A stretch of 64,000 bases of DNA. It comes from Solihabitans fulvus. Lineage in GTDB: Bacteria; Actinomycetota; Actinomycetes; Mycobacteriales; Pseudonocardiaceae. The notes under the pieces are model-generated. The model saw only the letters and a list, made by a program, of their open reading frames with translations, was not told the DNA's origin and did not search any database. Shown piece by piece: positions 51,688-60,660 of this stretch. The stretch lies in the NCBI RefSeq assembly GCF_008386585.1, contig NZ_VUOB01000005.1, positions 166,232-230,231 on the forward strand, given 5' to 3'. Each line of letters begins with the position of its first letter. The first letter of the stretch is position 1. Both the position numbers and the translations under genes were made by a program.

Positions 51688-52918
51688 GGAACCGGCCTCG
51701 GTCGGCCAGCGGATGCTGTGGCTGGTCAACCGGTTCCACGGCGGCCAGGGCAACCTGAACTATCCACTGCTGCTGCGGTTGCGCGGGCGGGCCGGCCCCG
51801 ACGTGCTGCAGCCGGTTGTCGACGAGTTGGTCGCCCGGCACGAAAGCCTTCGGACCACCTTCGCCCGCCGTCGGGGCCTGCTCACCCAGCTGGTGCACCA
51901 GGCGGAGCCGGTGGCCATCGCCTCGGTCGGCCCGGCCACCGAGGAGGAGCTGCGTCGGCGCGTGCAGACCGAGGTGCGCGAGCCGATCGATCCCACCCGG
52001 TGCCCGCTGCGGGTGACGCTCTGGTCGCTCGGCGAGCGCGACCACCTGCTCTGCCTCAACGCCCATCACCTGGTGACCGACGCCTGGTCCTGCCGGGTCC
52101 TCGTGGAGGAGTTCGTCGCCCTGCTCGCCGGAGCGCCGCTGCCGTGCCCCGGCTGGAGCTACCGGCACTACACGCGGTGGCAGCGGCGCCCGAGTTCGGT
52201 CGAGCGGGCCAGGACCGACCTGCAGTACTGGCAGCGGCAGCTCGCCCAGGTCAGGGCGCCAAGGCTGGCGCGACTCGCGGCGAACCCCGTGCTTGCCGAA
52301 CCCGGCGTTCGCACGATTCCGCTGGAGATCGACGCGGCCACGGCCGAGCAGCTGCGTGATATCGCCCGCGCGGGGCGGACCACGCTGTTCAGCGTGCTCC
52401 TCGCCCTGTTCTACCGGGTGATCCACCAGGAATGCGGCGACACGGACCTGGCGATCTCCGCGCCGTTCGCCAACCGGGTGCGGCCCGAGGTGATGCGCAC
52501 CGTCGGTTCCCTGGCCAACCTGCTGGTGCTGCGCACCCGCGTCCAGCGCGGTGCGCCGCTGGCCGACCTGCTGCGGCGGACCAGCGCCACTGTCAACGAC
52601 GCCCTCGCCCACCAGGCCTTCTCGCACTTCCTGCCGCCCACCGACGACACCGAGGTGGAACGGCGGGTGGAGGGCGTGGTGTTCCAACTGCTCCCCGACC
52701 TGCCGGCGCCGACCACGGTCGCCGGCGTCGAGGTCACCGTGCAGCCGCCGGAACTGGCCAGCCGCTTCGATCTTGAGCTGTCCGTGGTGTCCCATCACGG
52801 CGGACTGCGGGTGCTGGTGCAGTACGCGCCGGAGCGTATCGATGGTGGCCTCGCCGAGCGGCTCGCCGCCGGCTACCGCGCCGCCATCGACCAGATCGGC
52901 GCCGAGATCACTGGCTGA
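51674..52918 (+). CDS. free-standing condensation-domain protein C4, intact motif
   Basis: A 414-residue single condensation domain with an intact HHLVTDAWS motif (His131, His132, Asp136). It has SVGQRMLWLVNRFHGG at the N terminus as in NRPS C domains and the DLAISAPFANRVRPEV segment (motif C5 type). It is the best candidate for a catalytically active acyltransferase joining a carrier-bound acyl or aminoacyl group to an amine or hydroxyl. C3 (14260-15495) aligns with it at identical residue numbers but has lost both His. It overlaps the cupin gene by 14 bp and ends the operon. Confidence 0.87.
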   Translation: MIVHEEPASVGQRMLWLVNRFHGGQGNLNYPLLLRLRGRAGPDVLQPVVDELVARHESLRTTFARRRGLLTQLVHQAEPVAIASVGPATEEELRRRVQTEVREPIDPTRCPLRVTLWSLGERDHLLCLNAHHLVTDAWSCRVLVEEFVALLAGAPLPCPGWSYRHYTRWQRRPSSVERARTDLQYWQRQLAQVRAPRLARLAANPVLAEPGVRTIPLEIDAATAEQLRDIARAGRTTLFSVLLALFYRVIHQECGDTDLAISAPFANRVRPEVMRTVGSLANLLVLRTRVQRGAPLADLLRRTSATVNDALAHQAFSHFLPPTDDTEVERRVEGVVFQLLPDLPAPTTVAGVEVTVQPPELASRFDLELSVVSHHGGLRVLVQYAPERIDGGLAERLAAGYRAAIDQIGAEITG

Positions 52919-53044
52919 CGGCGGCCAAATCCTGGCCTTTGCCAATCACACGTAGTTGCACATATCTTGCACGCAGGCGGGCTCCGTGGGTGACCCTTGT
53001 CCCCTGCCTGTCCTTGTGCCGGAGCACAGCGCCCCCGCCGGTGC

Positions 53045-54589
53045 TCACCGCGGCCCGAGCGCCCGGCGCACGTCGTTGTGGCGGAGCTTGCCGGCGTCGT
53101 CCCTTGGCAGGCGCTCGACCACTCGCCAGGCGCGCGGGACCTTGAACCCGGCCAACCGTTCCCGGCAGTGTCGCGCCAGCACCTCGGCTGCCTCGGTGTC
53201 GCCGATCAGGCCGCCGCAGAGCTGCACCACGGCGAGCACGCGCTCACCGAACTCCTCGTCCGGTATCCCGATGACGGCCACGTCCCGCACCGCCGGGTGG
53301 GCCAGCAGCGCCGCCTCCACCTCCATCGGATGGATGTTGACCCCACCGGAGACGATCAGCTGCTTGGCCCGCCCGGTCAGGAACAGGTAGCCGTCCTCGT
53401 CGACGTAGCCGAGTTCGCCGTAGGTGTACACGCCGGGCGCGAGGTGGGCCGCGCTGGTCTGCTCGGGATCGCGCCGGTAGTGGAAGTCCTGGGCGCGCCC
53501 GCGCCGGAAGAAGACCCGGCCGACTGCGCCCACCGGGAGTTCCGTGCCGTCGGGCGCGGCGATATGGATGCGGGTCGGCGGGACCGCCCTGCCGACGCTG
53601 CCCGGCTTGCTCAGCCACTCGGCGGCCTCGATGAGGGTCACCACGCCTCCTTCGGTCGCCGCGTAGTACTCGACCACGACGGGACCCCACCAGTCGATCA
53701 TCCGGCGCTTCACCTCGGGCGCGCACGGACCGCCGCCGTGCCAGACCCGGCGCAGGCTCCCGCCGCCGAAGCGCCGGCGCACCTCGTCCGGCAGCCGCAG
53801 CAGGCGGACGAACTGGGTGGGCACCAGGTGGCACACCCCGATCCGCTCGGCGTCGATGAGCCTCAGGGTCTCCTCGGCCTCGAAGCGCCGCCTGATCAGC
53901 AGCTCGCACCCGCGTAGCAACGGCAGGAGGGCGAAGTAGAGCTGCGCCGAGTGATACCAGGGCCCGACCAGCAGGGCCCTGGAATCGGAGGGCACGCCGA
54001 GCACCTTCGCCGCGTAGGTCAGCAGACGGCTGACCTCGGTCAGCGGGGCCGCCACCCGGAACGCGCCGTTCACCACGCCCTTCGGCGTGCCGGTGCTGCC
54101 CGAGGTGTAGAGCAGGATCGAGCCGCAGCGCTGCTCCGGCGGCTCCGCGTCGTCCGCCTCGGCCACAAGTGGTTCAACCGCGCGGAATCCGGAGACGTTG
54201 GCGCGACCGGTGACCAGCCGCGACACACCGTCCACGCCGGACAGGTCGATGGCGGCCGCGACGACGTCGGCGCGGTCCTCGTCCACCACAACCGCGCGGC
54301 TGCCGCAGTCGGCCAGCAGGTGGGCGATCTCCTCGGCGGTCAGCTGCCAGTTGACCGGGACCACGGTCAACCCCGCGTGCAGGCAGCCAAGCAGCAGCTC
54401 GAAAACCTCCACCCGGTTGCCCGACACCACCGCGACGGTGTCCCCTGTGGACAGTCCGATGGCGCGCAGCAGGGCTACCCAACGGTTCACAGCGCGGTTG
54501 AGTCCGGACCAGTCCAGAGTCCGCCGCTCGTCCCGGATCGCCGCCTCGCCGCCCCGCGACCGGGCCGCCTCCGCCAGCAGCAGCGCCAC
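53045..54589 (-). CDS. FadD-like acyl-CoA synthetase
   Basis: A 514-residue acyl-CoA/aryl-CoA ligase. A3 is LLYTSGSTGTPKGVVNG, A5 is VEYYAATEGGVVT, A7 is YTYGELGYVDEDGYLFLTGR, A8 is KQLIVSGGVNIHPMEVEA, and the A10 Lys is in DAGKLRHND. The IHPMEVE and FGERV segments are typical of CoA-forming enzymes. It likely activates a fatty or aromatic acid for the dehydrogenases and CoA-transferase encoded next door. Convergent with the C4 gene across 126 bp that hold nothing recognizable; 20 bp after the aldolase gene. Confidence 0.87.
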   Translation of the reverse strand: MALLLAEAARSRGGEAAIRDERRTLDWSGLNRAVNRWVALLRAIGLSTGDTVAVVSGNRVEVFELLLGCLHAGLTVVPVNWQLTAEEIAHLLADCGSRAVVVDEDRADVVAAAIDLSGVDGVSRLVTGRANVSGFRAVEPLVAEADDAEPPEQRCGSILLYTSGSTGTPKGVVNGAFRVAAPLTEVSRLLTYAAKVLGVPSDSRALLVGPWYHSAQLYFALLPLLRGCELLIRRRFEAEETLRLIDAERIGVCHLVPTQFVRLLRLPDEVRRRFGGGSLRRVWHGGGPCAPEVKRRMIDWWGPVVVEYYAATEGGVVTLIEAAEWLSKPGSVGRAVPPTRIHIAAPDGTELPVGAVGRVFFRRGRAQDFHYRRDPEQTSAAHLAPGVYTYGELGYVDEDGYLFLTGRAKQLIVSGGVNIHPMEVEAALLAHPAVRDVAVIGIPDEEFGERVLAVVQLCGGLIGDTEAAEVLARHCRERLAGFKVPRAWRVVERLPRDDAGKLRHNDVRRALGPR

Positions 54590-54609
54590 GGTGACCTCCG
54601 AAGACGCTC

Positions 54610-55359
54610 TCAGCCCAGCAGATCCGGCTGGGCGCGCATGATGTCAGCGAGCATCGGCCGGAAGTTCAGCCGGCCCATCGCCGACACGCCGATGGTGGCC
54701 CTGGTGGCCCGGGCGCTGTCGGGGTCGATCACGACCGGCTCGCCGGCCGCCTCGGCGAGCAGCTGCGCCTGGCAGCACCGCTCCATCGACACGAACCACC
54801 ACGCCGCCTCGGCCACGCCGCCGCCGACCGTGAGCAGGCCGTGATTGCGCAGGATCACCGCCTTGGCCGGGCCGAGCGCGGCGGCGATCCGCTTGCCCTC
54901 CTCGGGATCGAGGACCACGCCGGAGTAGTCGTCGTAGAGGGTGTGATCCTCGAAGAAGGCGCAGGCGTCCTGAGTGAGGGGATCCAGCAGGCGGCCCAGC
55001 GTCGACCACGCGCGCCCGAAGGTCGAGTGGCAGTGCGCCGCGGCCACCACGTCCGGCCGCGCCGCGTGGATCTGCGAGTGAATCGCGTACCCCGCCGGGT
55101 TCACCTCGCCCTCGCCCCGCACCACGGTTCCGTGGCCGTCCACCAGTAGCAGGTCGCTGACCCGGATGTGGCCGAAGTACTGGCCGAACCCGTTGACCCA
55201 GAAGTGATCCGCCCGAATCGGGTCGCGAACCGTCAGGTGGCCGCCCGCGCCCTCGTCATACCCCAGCCGGGCGAAGATCCGCAGCGCGGCGGCGAGCCGT
55301 TGCCTGCGGTGGAGCCGTTCCTCGTCCGGGGACCGCTGCTGCCGGGTCACGTCGCGCAC
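54610..55359 (-). CDS. class II aldolase/adducin-family protein
   Basis: A 249-residue member of the class II aldolase/adducin fold. The zinc ligands appear as AAHCHS (His-x-His) and NHGLLTVG (His), with a Glu-rich region between them. Family members are sugar-phosphate aldolases, or decarboxylases and hydratases in secondary metabolism. KAVILRNHGLLTVGGGVAEAAWW is the typical C-terminal signature. Acting with an acyl-CoA synthetase, it may cleave or decarboxylate a hydroxy- or keto-acid; this is an inference. It is divergent from the next acyl-CoA dehydrogenase gene across 38 bp. Confidence 0.85.
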   Translation of the reverse strand: MRDVTRQQRSPDEERLHRRQRLAAALRIFARLGYDEGAGGHLTVRDPIRADHFWVNGFGQYFGHIRVSDLLLVDGHGTVVRGEGEVNPAGYAIHSQIHAARPDVVAAAHCHSTFGRAWSTLGRLLDPLTQDACAFFEDHTLYDDYSGVVLDPEEGKRIAAALGPAKAVILRNHGLLTVGGGVAEAAWWFVSMERCCQAQLLAEAAGEPVVIDPDSARATRATIGVSAMGRLNFRPMLADIMRAQPDLLG

Positions 55360-55397
55360 CGTAGCTCCGCCGACATCGGGCTGGCTAGCGTGCGGTC

Positions 55398-56558
55398 ATG
55401 GACCTCCACGACACGCCCGACCGGGCGGATTTTCGCCGTCGGCTCAGGGAATGGCTGGGCGAGCGGCTGCCGTCCGGCCCCGTGGACGGCGCCCCGGCGG
55501 AAGTCGACCTGGCTCGGCTGCTGGCGTGGAGCACCTCGCTGCACGAGGCCGGCTACGCGGGCCTGACCTGGCCGGCCGAGCACGGCGGCCGCGGTCTCCC
55601 GCCGGCCTATCAGGGGATCTTCGCCGAGGAGTGCGCGCTGGCCGGCGCCCCCGACCAGCTCAACGTGATCGGCCTGAACATGGTGGGGCCCACGCTGATC
55701 CGGTTCGGCACACAGGCGCAGCAGCGCCGGCACCTGACCCCGATCCTGCGCGGCGAACACCTGTTCTGCCAGGGGTTCTCCGAGCCCGAGGCCGGCTCGG
55801 ACCTCGCCGCGGTGCGCACCCGCGCCGACGCCGTCCCGCACGGGTACGTGATCAACGGGGACAAGGTGTGGTCCTCCTACGCCCACGTCGCCGACTTCTG
55901 TCTGCTGCTGGCCCGCACCGGCGAGCCGGCCGCCAGGCACCGGGGGCTCACCTGTTTCCTTGTCGACCTGCGCGCCGAGGGCGTTCTGACGCGGCCGCTG
56001 CGGCAGATCAACGGCGAGTCGAACTTCAGCCAAATCACCCTGGCCGACGTGTCCGTCGGCGAGGACGCCGTGCTCGGCGAGGTCGGCGGCGGCTGGCCGG
56101 TCGCGCTCACGACCCTCGCGCACGAGCGGGGCACCTTCGCCATCACCCTCAGCGCCCGCCTGCGCGTCCAGTTCGAACGGCTGCTCGCCACCGTCCGGGC
56201 CACCGGGCGGGCCGGCGACCCGGACGTCCGCGCCTCGGTGGCGCGGCTGCACATCGACCTACAGGCGTTGCGCTACACCGGATACCGGGCGCTCACCCGG
56301 TTGTCCCGCACCGGCGATCCCGGCCCGGAGACCTCGATCCTCAAACTGCACTGGTCGCAGACGCACCAGCGGCTCACCCGACTCGCCTGGGAGCTGCTCG
56401 GGCCAGAGGCCGCGCTCGACGCCGAGGACGCGTTCTGGTCCGGCTACTGGCAGTCCCAGCTGCTGCGCAGCCGGGGCGACACCATCGCCGGTGGCACGTC
56501 GGAGATCCTGCGCGGCATCGTCGCCGAGCGCGTCGCCGGGCTGCCCCGGTCGCGGTGA
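55398..56558 (+). CDS. acyl-CoA dehydrogenase (first of a pair)
   Basis: A 386-residue acyl-CoA dehydrogenase. LTWPAEHGGRGLPPAYQGIF, CQGFSEPEAGSDLAAVRT (FAD loop) and INGDKVWSSYAHVADF are typical, with the C-terminal LLRSRGDTIAGGTSEILRGIVAERV. No strong Shine-Dalgarno is present; TAGCGT lies 6 bp before the ATG, so the mRNA may be leaderless. It forms an operon with a second, shorter dehydrogenase and a CoA-transferase; such pairs often act as heteromers, as in steroid side-chain catabolism by FadE proteins. It introduces an alpha,beta double bond into an acyl-CoA or acyl carrier. Confidence 0.9.
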   Translation: MDLHDTPDRADFRRRLREWLGERLPSGPVDGAPAEVDLARLLAWSTSLHEAGYAGLTWPAEHGGRGLPPAYQGIFAEECALAGAPDQLNVIGLNMVGPTLIRFGTQAQQRRHLTPILRGEHLFCQGFSEPEAGSDLAAVRTRADAVPHGYVINGDKVWSSYAHVADFCLLLARTGEPAARHRGLTCFLVDLRAEGVLTRPLRQINGESNFSQITLADVSVGEDAVLGEVGGGWPVALTTLAHERGTFAITLSARLRVQFERLLATVRATGRAGDPDVRASVARLHIDLQALRYTGYRALTRLSRTGDPGPETSILKLHWSQTHQRLTRLAWELLGPEAALDAEDAFWSGYWQSQLLRSRGDTIAGGTSEILRGIVAERVAGLPRSR

Positions 56559-56570
56559 GGGGGCACGGTC

Positions 56571-57653
56571 ATGGAGTTCGGTCCGACCTCGGCACAGGAG
56601 GAGTTCCGCGAGGTGGCGCACGCGTTCCTGGCCACGCGCTACCCGCCCGAGCGGGTGGCGGAGCTCGCCGACTCGGCGTACGGCCACGCCGTGGACGGTT
56701 GGGATCCGTTGGTGCGCATGGGCTGGCTGGACCCGGAGCTGGACCTGACGACGCTCGCGCTGCTGGCCGAGGAGTCCGGCTACGTGCTGCACCCGACGCC
56801 GTGGTGGTCGACCCTCGGCCTGCCCCCGACCACTCCAGCCACCCCGGTGCCACGGACGTTCGCCTGGTACGACGAGCGCTGCCGCTCGCTGCGCGACACC
56901 GCCAGCAGGTCCGCCTGCCGGGCGGTCCGCTCGCCCGACGCCGCCTGGCGGGTGTCCGGCACCAAGCGGCTCGTCCCCGACCTCGCCAGCGCGTCCGAGG
57001 TCGTGCTCAGCGCCGAAACCCCGGACGGCGTCGCGCTGTTCAGCGCCTCCCCCACCGGCCCCGGGGTGAGCGTGACGCCGACCCGATCCCTGGACGGACT
57101 GCGGCGTCTGTCGCGGCTGCGCTGCGTCGACGCGCCGGTCCGGCCGCTGACGGAGTCAGGCGCCGCGACGCGCGAGGCGTTGGGGCTGATCAGGTGGCGG
57201 ACCCTGACCCTGCTGGCCGCGGAGGCGGTCGGCGTGGCGGCCCGCGCACTCGACCTGGCTGCCGGGCACGCGCGCGAGCGCACCCAGTTCGGCCGCCCCA
57301 TCGGCTCCTACCAGGGCGTCGCGTTCCGAATCGCGGACAGCTATCTCGCCACCGAGCTGGCGCGCACCCTGGCCTACCGCGCGGCGTGGCTGGTGGACCA
57401 GTCCGCGCTGACTCCACCGGCCGAGGTGGACGGCGCGGTGGCCTGCGCCGTGGTCGCCGGGCGCGACGCCGCGCTGGCCGCCTGTGAGCACGCCATGCAG
57501 GTGCTCGGCGGCATCGCGATGACCTGGGCACACCCCGTGCACCGCTGGTACCGCCGCGCGTTGTGGCTGCGGTCGTTCGACGCGTCGTCCTCGGCGCACC
57601 TGGCGGAGCTGGCCGCGCAGCTGCTGGAGGCCGACGATGCGCCACACGGCTGA
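56571..57653 (+). CDS. acyl-CoA dehydrogenase-like protein (second of the pair)
   Basis: A 360-residue protein of the same superfamily but shortened in the middle domain. SAQEEFREVAHAFLATRYPPERV is the N-terminal helix set, the FAD-binding SEP/GSD loop is absent or highly changed, and the C-terminal domain has AAGHARERTQFGRPIGSYQGV and VLGGIAMTWAHPVHRWYRRA, both well conserved. It probably pairs with the upstream enzyme to make the active heteromer. It starts 12 bp after that gene and overlaps the CoA-transferase start by 17 bp. Confidence 0.88.
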   Translation: MEFGPTSAQEEFREVAHAFLATRYPPERVAELADSAYGHAVDGWDPLVRMGWLDPELDLTTLALLAEESGYVLHPTPWWSTLGLPPTTPATPVPRTFAWYDERCRSLRDTASRSACRAVRSPDAAWRVSGTKRLVPDLASASEVVLSAETPDGVALFSASPTGPGVSVTPTRSLDGLRRLSRLRCVDAPVRPLTESGAATREALGLIRWRTLTLLAAEAVGVAARALDLAAGHARERTQFGRPIGSYQGVAFRIADSYLATELARTLAYRAAWLVDQSALTPPAEVDGAVACAVVAGRDAALAACEHAMQVLGGIAMTWAHPVHRWYRRALWLRSFDASSSAHLAELAAQLLEADDAPHG

Positions 57654-59982
57654 CACCGGGACGACCGGACCGCTGCGCGAGCTGCGGGTGTTCGAACTCG
57701 CGACCGGGGTCGCCGGCCCGTTCGCCGGCCGCCTGCTCGCGATGCTGGGCGCGACCGTGGTGAAAGCCGAGCCGCCGGGCGGGGACCCGGCCCGCGAGCT
57801 CCCGGTGGACGACCTGCCCTTCGAGCGGCCGAGCCCGGTCTTCGTCCACCTCAACGCCGGCAAGCGGCTGGTCACCAGGCGCGGGCTCGCCGCGGCGCTG
57901 CGCTGGGCGGATGTGGTGCTCGACGACGGATCGCCGGCCCTGGGCGAGCAGCCGCCGGGCGGCCCGTTGATCGTCACGGTCACCCCAGGGTCCGGCCCGA
58001 CCGAGGAGCTGCTGGTGCAGGCGGCGTCCGGGCTGCTGGCGGTCAGCGCCGACGAGAGCGGCCACCCGCTGCGCTTCCCCGGCTGGCAGTCGCAGTACCT
58101 GGCCGGCGCGTACGCGGCGGCGCTGGTGCTCGCCGGCCTCGCCGCGCACGCCGGCCGCGCCGAGGTCACATGGGACGAGGCGCTGCTGTCGGCGTTCGAG
58201 TCGCACGTGGCCGCGGATCTCTACACGCTCACCTCCGGCCGCGGCGACGACCCCGAGGAGCGCCGGCGCAACGCCGGCCGTCTGGCGCGCACCTATCCGT
58301 CCGGGGTCTTCGCCTGCGCCGATGGCCACGTGATCCCGGGAACAGTCCGGGCGCAGGACTGGATCAGGCAGTGCGAGGTGTACGGCCGCCCCGAGCTGCC
58401 CTACGATCCGCGCTTCGTGTTCGCGCGCCGCTGGGCCAACCGAGAGCTGCTCGCCGAGGAGCTGCGACCCTGGTATCTCGCCCGCTCAAGGCGGGAGATC
58501 TTCGCCGCGGCGCTGCGGTCGGGCTGGGCGGCCGGGATGGTGTTGACCGCGGGCGACGCGCTGGCCGATCCGCACCTGCGCGAGCGCGGCTTCCTCGGCC
58601 TGGTGCGGTGTCCCGGGCCACCAGCGACACCGTCTCAGGACACCGCGCCGGGCGCGACCGGGGCCCGCGTCGCGGTGCGGCCGTGGCGCGGCCGGCGGCC
58701 GAACCTGGGCACCGAAACCTGGCTGTCCACAATGGACGGTGATGGTGAGTGGTTCGACCCCGACCGGCCGCGCTCGGCCCCGACCCCGAGGCCGCCAGCG
58801 CTCGCCGGGCTGCGGGTGGCGGAGCTGACCCTGGCGTGGGCTGGGCCGCTCGCCGGCCGGTTCCTCGCCGGCCTCGGCGCCGACGTGGTGCGCGTCGAGG
58901 TGGGCGACCGGCCGGACGGCTGGCGCACCCGGCACCGGTGGCGCGAGCTCGGCGTGCCGGTGCCCGACGGCGTGGATCCCGACGCGTGCACCTGGGACGC
59001 CTCGGCGCAGTTCAACAGCCTCAACCGGGGCAAGCGCGGAATCTCGGTCGACCTGGCCACACCCGAGGGCGCCGAGGTGTTCCTCGGCCTGACCGGCGTC
59101 GCCGACGTGCTGATCGTCAACCTGAGCTCCGACGCCCTGGACAGGCGCGGCCTGACCCGCCGCCTCCTCGAACAGGTCGACCGAGGGCTCGTCGTGATCA
59201 CCATGCCCGCCCTGGGCAGCACTGGCCCGTACCGCGACATGGCCGGCTACGGCATGTTGACCGAGGGCATGGGCGGCTTCGCGGCCCGCTACGGCCACCC
59301 CTGCGAGCACGCTCGGGCCAGCAGCACCTACTACCCGGACGCGGTCGCCGGGGTGCACGGGACCGTGGCCGTGCTCGCCACGCTCGCCGGGCGGGCCCGG
59401 CACGGCCGAGGCGACTGGATCGACCTGTCCCAACAGGAAACGCTCTGGCTGCACCTCGGCGAGGGGCTCGTGCTCGCCTCCCGCGAGGGCCGCGAGCCGG
59501 CTAGGTCGGGCAACACCGAACCGGGCGCCACCCGCTCCGGCATCCTCGCGGCGGCCGACGGCCACGTGGCCTTCGTCGACCGCCACGGCGGCCCGCCCGG
59601 CGACCCGGGCGACGCGGCGCGGCGCTCGGTCGCCGAGGTGGTCGCGAGCCTGCGCGCGGCCGGCGCGGCGGCCGAGCCCGTACGCAGCGTCCGCGACCGC
59701 CACGCCGACGGCACGCTGCGGCAGTGGGTGGCGGAGTTGGACCATCCGGTGGTCGGGCGCCGCGGGTACCTCGCCGTGCCGGGCCGGCTGGACGGGCGCC
59801 GGCTCACCAGCCCGCTGCCCGCGCCCCTGTTCGACCAGCACACCGACCAGGTGCTGACCGAGTGGCTCGGGCTGCCCGCCGACCGGATCGCCGCGCTGCG
59901 CGCGGCGCGGGCCGTTGGCACCAGCCCCCGCCAGCCGCACCGGCGGCGCAGCGGGGGTGGATCAGCCGCAGCCGCCGGCTGA
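57637..59982 (+). CDS. fused tandem CaiB/BaiF-type CoA-transferase
   Basis: A 781-residue fusion of two class III CoA-transferase domains (about 1-360 and 380-775). The second half has the Asp in STYYPDAVAGVHG that forms the acyl-aspartyl intermediate, plus GKRGISVDLATPEG and GLGADVVRVE. In the first half the matching place reads GWQSQYLAGAY with no Asp, so it is probably structural. These enzymes normally form interlocked dimers, and a fusion could act alone. It would move CoA to an acid in the pathway of the two dehydrogenases. Its 3' end overlaps the convergent isomerase gene by 21 bp. Confidence 0.9.
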   Translation: MRHTADTGTTGPLRELRVFELATGVAGPFAGRLLAMLGATVVKAEPPGGDPARELPVDDLPFERPSPVFVHLNAGKRLVTRRGLAAALRWADVVLDDGSPALGEQPPGGPLIVTVTPGSGPTEELLVQAASGLLAVSADESGHPLRFPGWQSQYLAGAYAAALVLAGLAAHAGRAEVTWDEALLSAFESHVAADLYTLTSGRGDDPEERRRNAGRLARTYPSGVFACADGHVIPGTVRAQDWIRQCEVYGRPELPYDPRFVFARRWANRELLAEELRPWYLARSRREIFAAALRSGWAAGMVLTAGDALADPHLRERGFLGLVRCPGPPATPSQDTAPGATGARVAVRPWRGRRPNLGTETWLSTMDGDGEWFDPDRPRSAPTPRPPALAGLRVAELTLAWAGPLAGRFLAGLGADVVRVEVGDRPDGWRTRHRWRELGVPVPDGVDPDACTWDASAQFNSLNRGKRGISVDLATPEGAEVFLGLTGVADVLIVNLSSDALDRRGLTRRLLEQVDRGLVVITMPALGSTGPYRDMAGYGMLTEGMGGFAARYGHPCEHARASSTYYPDAVAGVHGTVAVLATLAGRARHGRGDWIDLSQQETLWLHLGEGLVLASREGREPARSGNTEPGATRSGILAAADGHVAFVDRHGGPPGDPGDAARRSVAEVVASLRAAGAAAEPVRSVRDRHADGTLRQWVAELDHPVVGRRGYLAVPGRLDGRRLTSPLPAPLFDQHTDQVLTEWLGLPADRIAALRAARAVGTSPRQPHRRRSGGGSAAAAG

Positions 59983-60660
59983 GTCGTTGTCGACGGCGGC
60001 CCGCACCCGTTCCCCGCGCGCGGCCGTCGCGGGGCGCCTCGATCGCGGCTCGTCGGAGCCCAGCTCGGCGATGAAGTCGTCCACCCGGTCCAGGCCCCAG
60101 TAGCGCTCGCGACGGATCCGGAAGTAGGGCACACCGAAGATGTCGTCGTCGTACGCGGCGTAAAGGCAGTCGACGCCCTCCGCACGGATGTCCTCGACCT
60201 CCGTCGCGCCAACCAGCCGGTCGGGGTCGAGCCCCACCTGCCGGGCCAGCTCGCGCACCACGGCCGCCTCGCACACGTCCTCGCCGTGCTCCCAGCGGGC
60301 CGCCATGACCGCCGTGTAGAACTCGGCTGCCCGGCCCATGCGCCGGGCGGCGAGCCAGGCCAGGTGCGGCAGCTCCCACCAGGGGTCGATGTCCACCGGC
60401 CACACGATGCGCAGCCCCAGCCGGGCCGCCTCCCGGCGGGTGTCGTACAGCACGTAGAGGTGCTTGGCCTTGCTCATCTGCGCGTAGTGCAGGTCGGCTC
60501 CGCGCTCGGCCAGCTCGGCCCGGGTGCGCTCGTCCGGTTCCCAGTACGGGATGAACTCGACCCGGCTGTGCAGGTCCGGGACCGAGCGCTCCAGCTTGGT
60601 GATCGCCATCCAACTGAATGGGCTGCGGAACGAGAAGAACAGCCTGGGCCCGCGTCTCAT
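59962..60660 (-). CDS. DsbA-fold oxidoreductase/isomerase (2-hydroxychromene-2-carboxylate isomerase-like)
   Basis: A 232-residue thioredoxin-like protein with helical insertion. FFSFRSPFSWMAITKL replaces the CxxC of true DsbA by a Ser-type motif, as in the kappa-class GST and hydroxychromene-carboxylate isomerases. IFGVPYFRI keeps the cis-Pro loop. Known members are thiol-dependent cis-trans isomerases. Near a KS pair and acyl-CoA enzymes it might isomerize a double bond in a polyene chain (inference). ATG overlaps the stop of the hotdog gene as ATGA. The C-terminal 25 residues are Arg/Ala-rich and may be disordered. Confidence 0.83.
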   Translation of the reverse strand: MRRGPRLFFSFRSPFSWMAITKLERSVPDLHSRVEFIPYWEPDERTRAELAERGADLHYAQMSKAKHLYVLYDTRREAARLGLRIVWPVDIDPWWELPHLAWLAARRMGRAAEFYTAVMAARWEHGEDVCEAAVVRELARQVGLDPDRLVGATEVEDIRAEGVDCLYAAYDDDIFGVPYFRIRRERYWGLDRVDDFIAELGSDEPRSRRPATAARGERVRAAVDNDSAGGCG

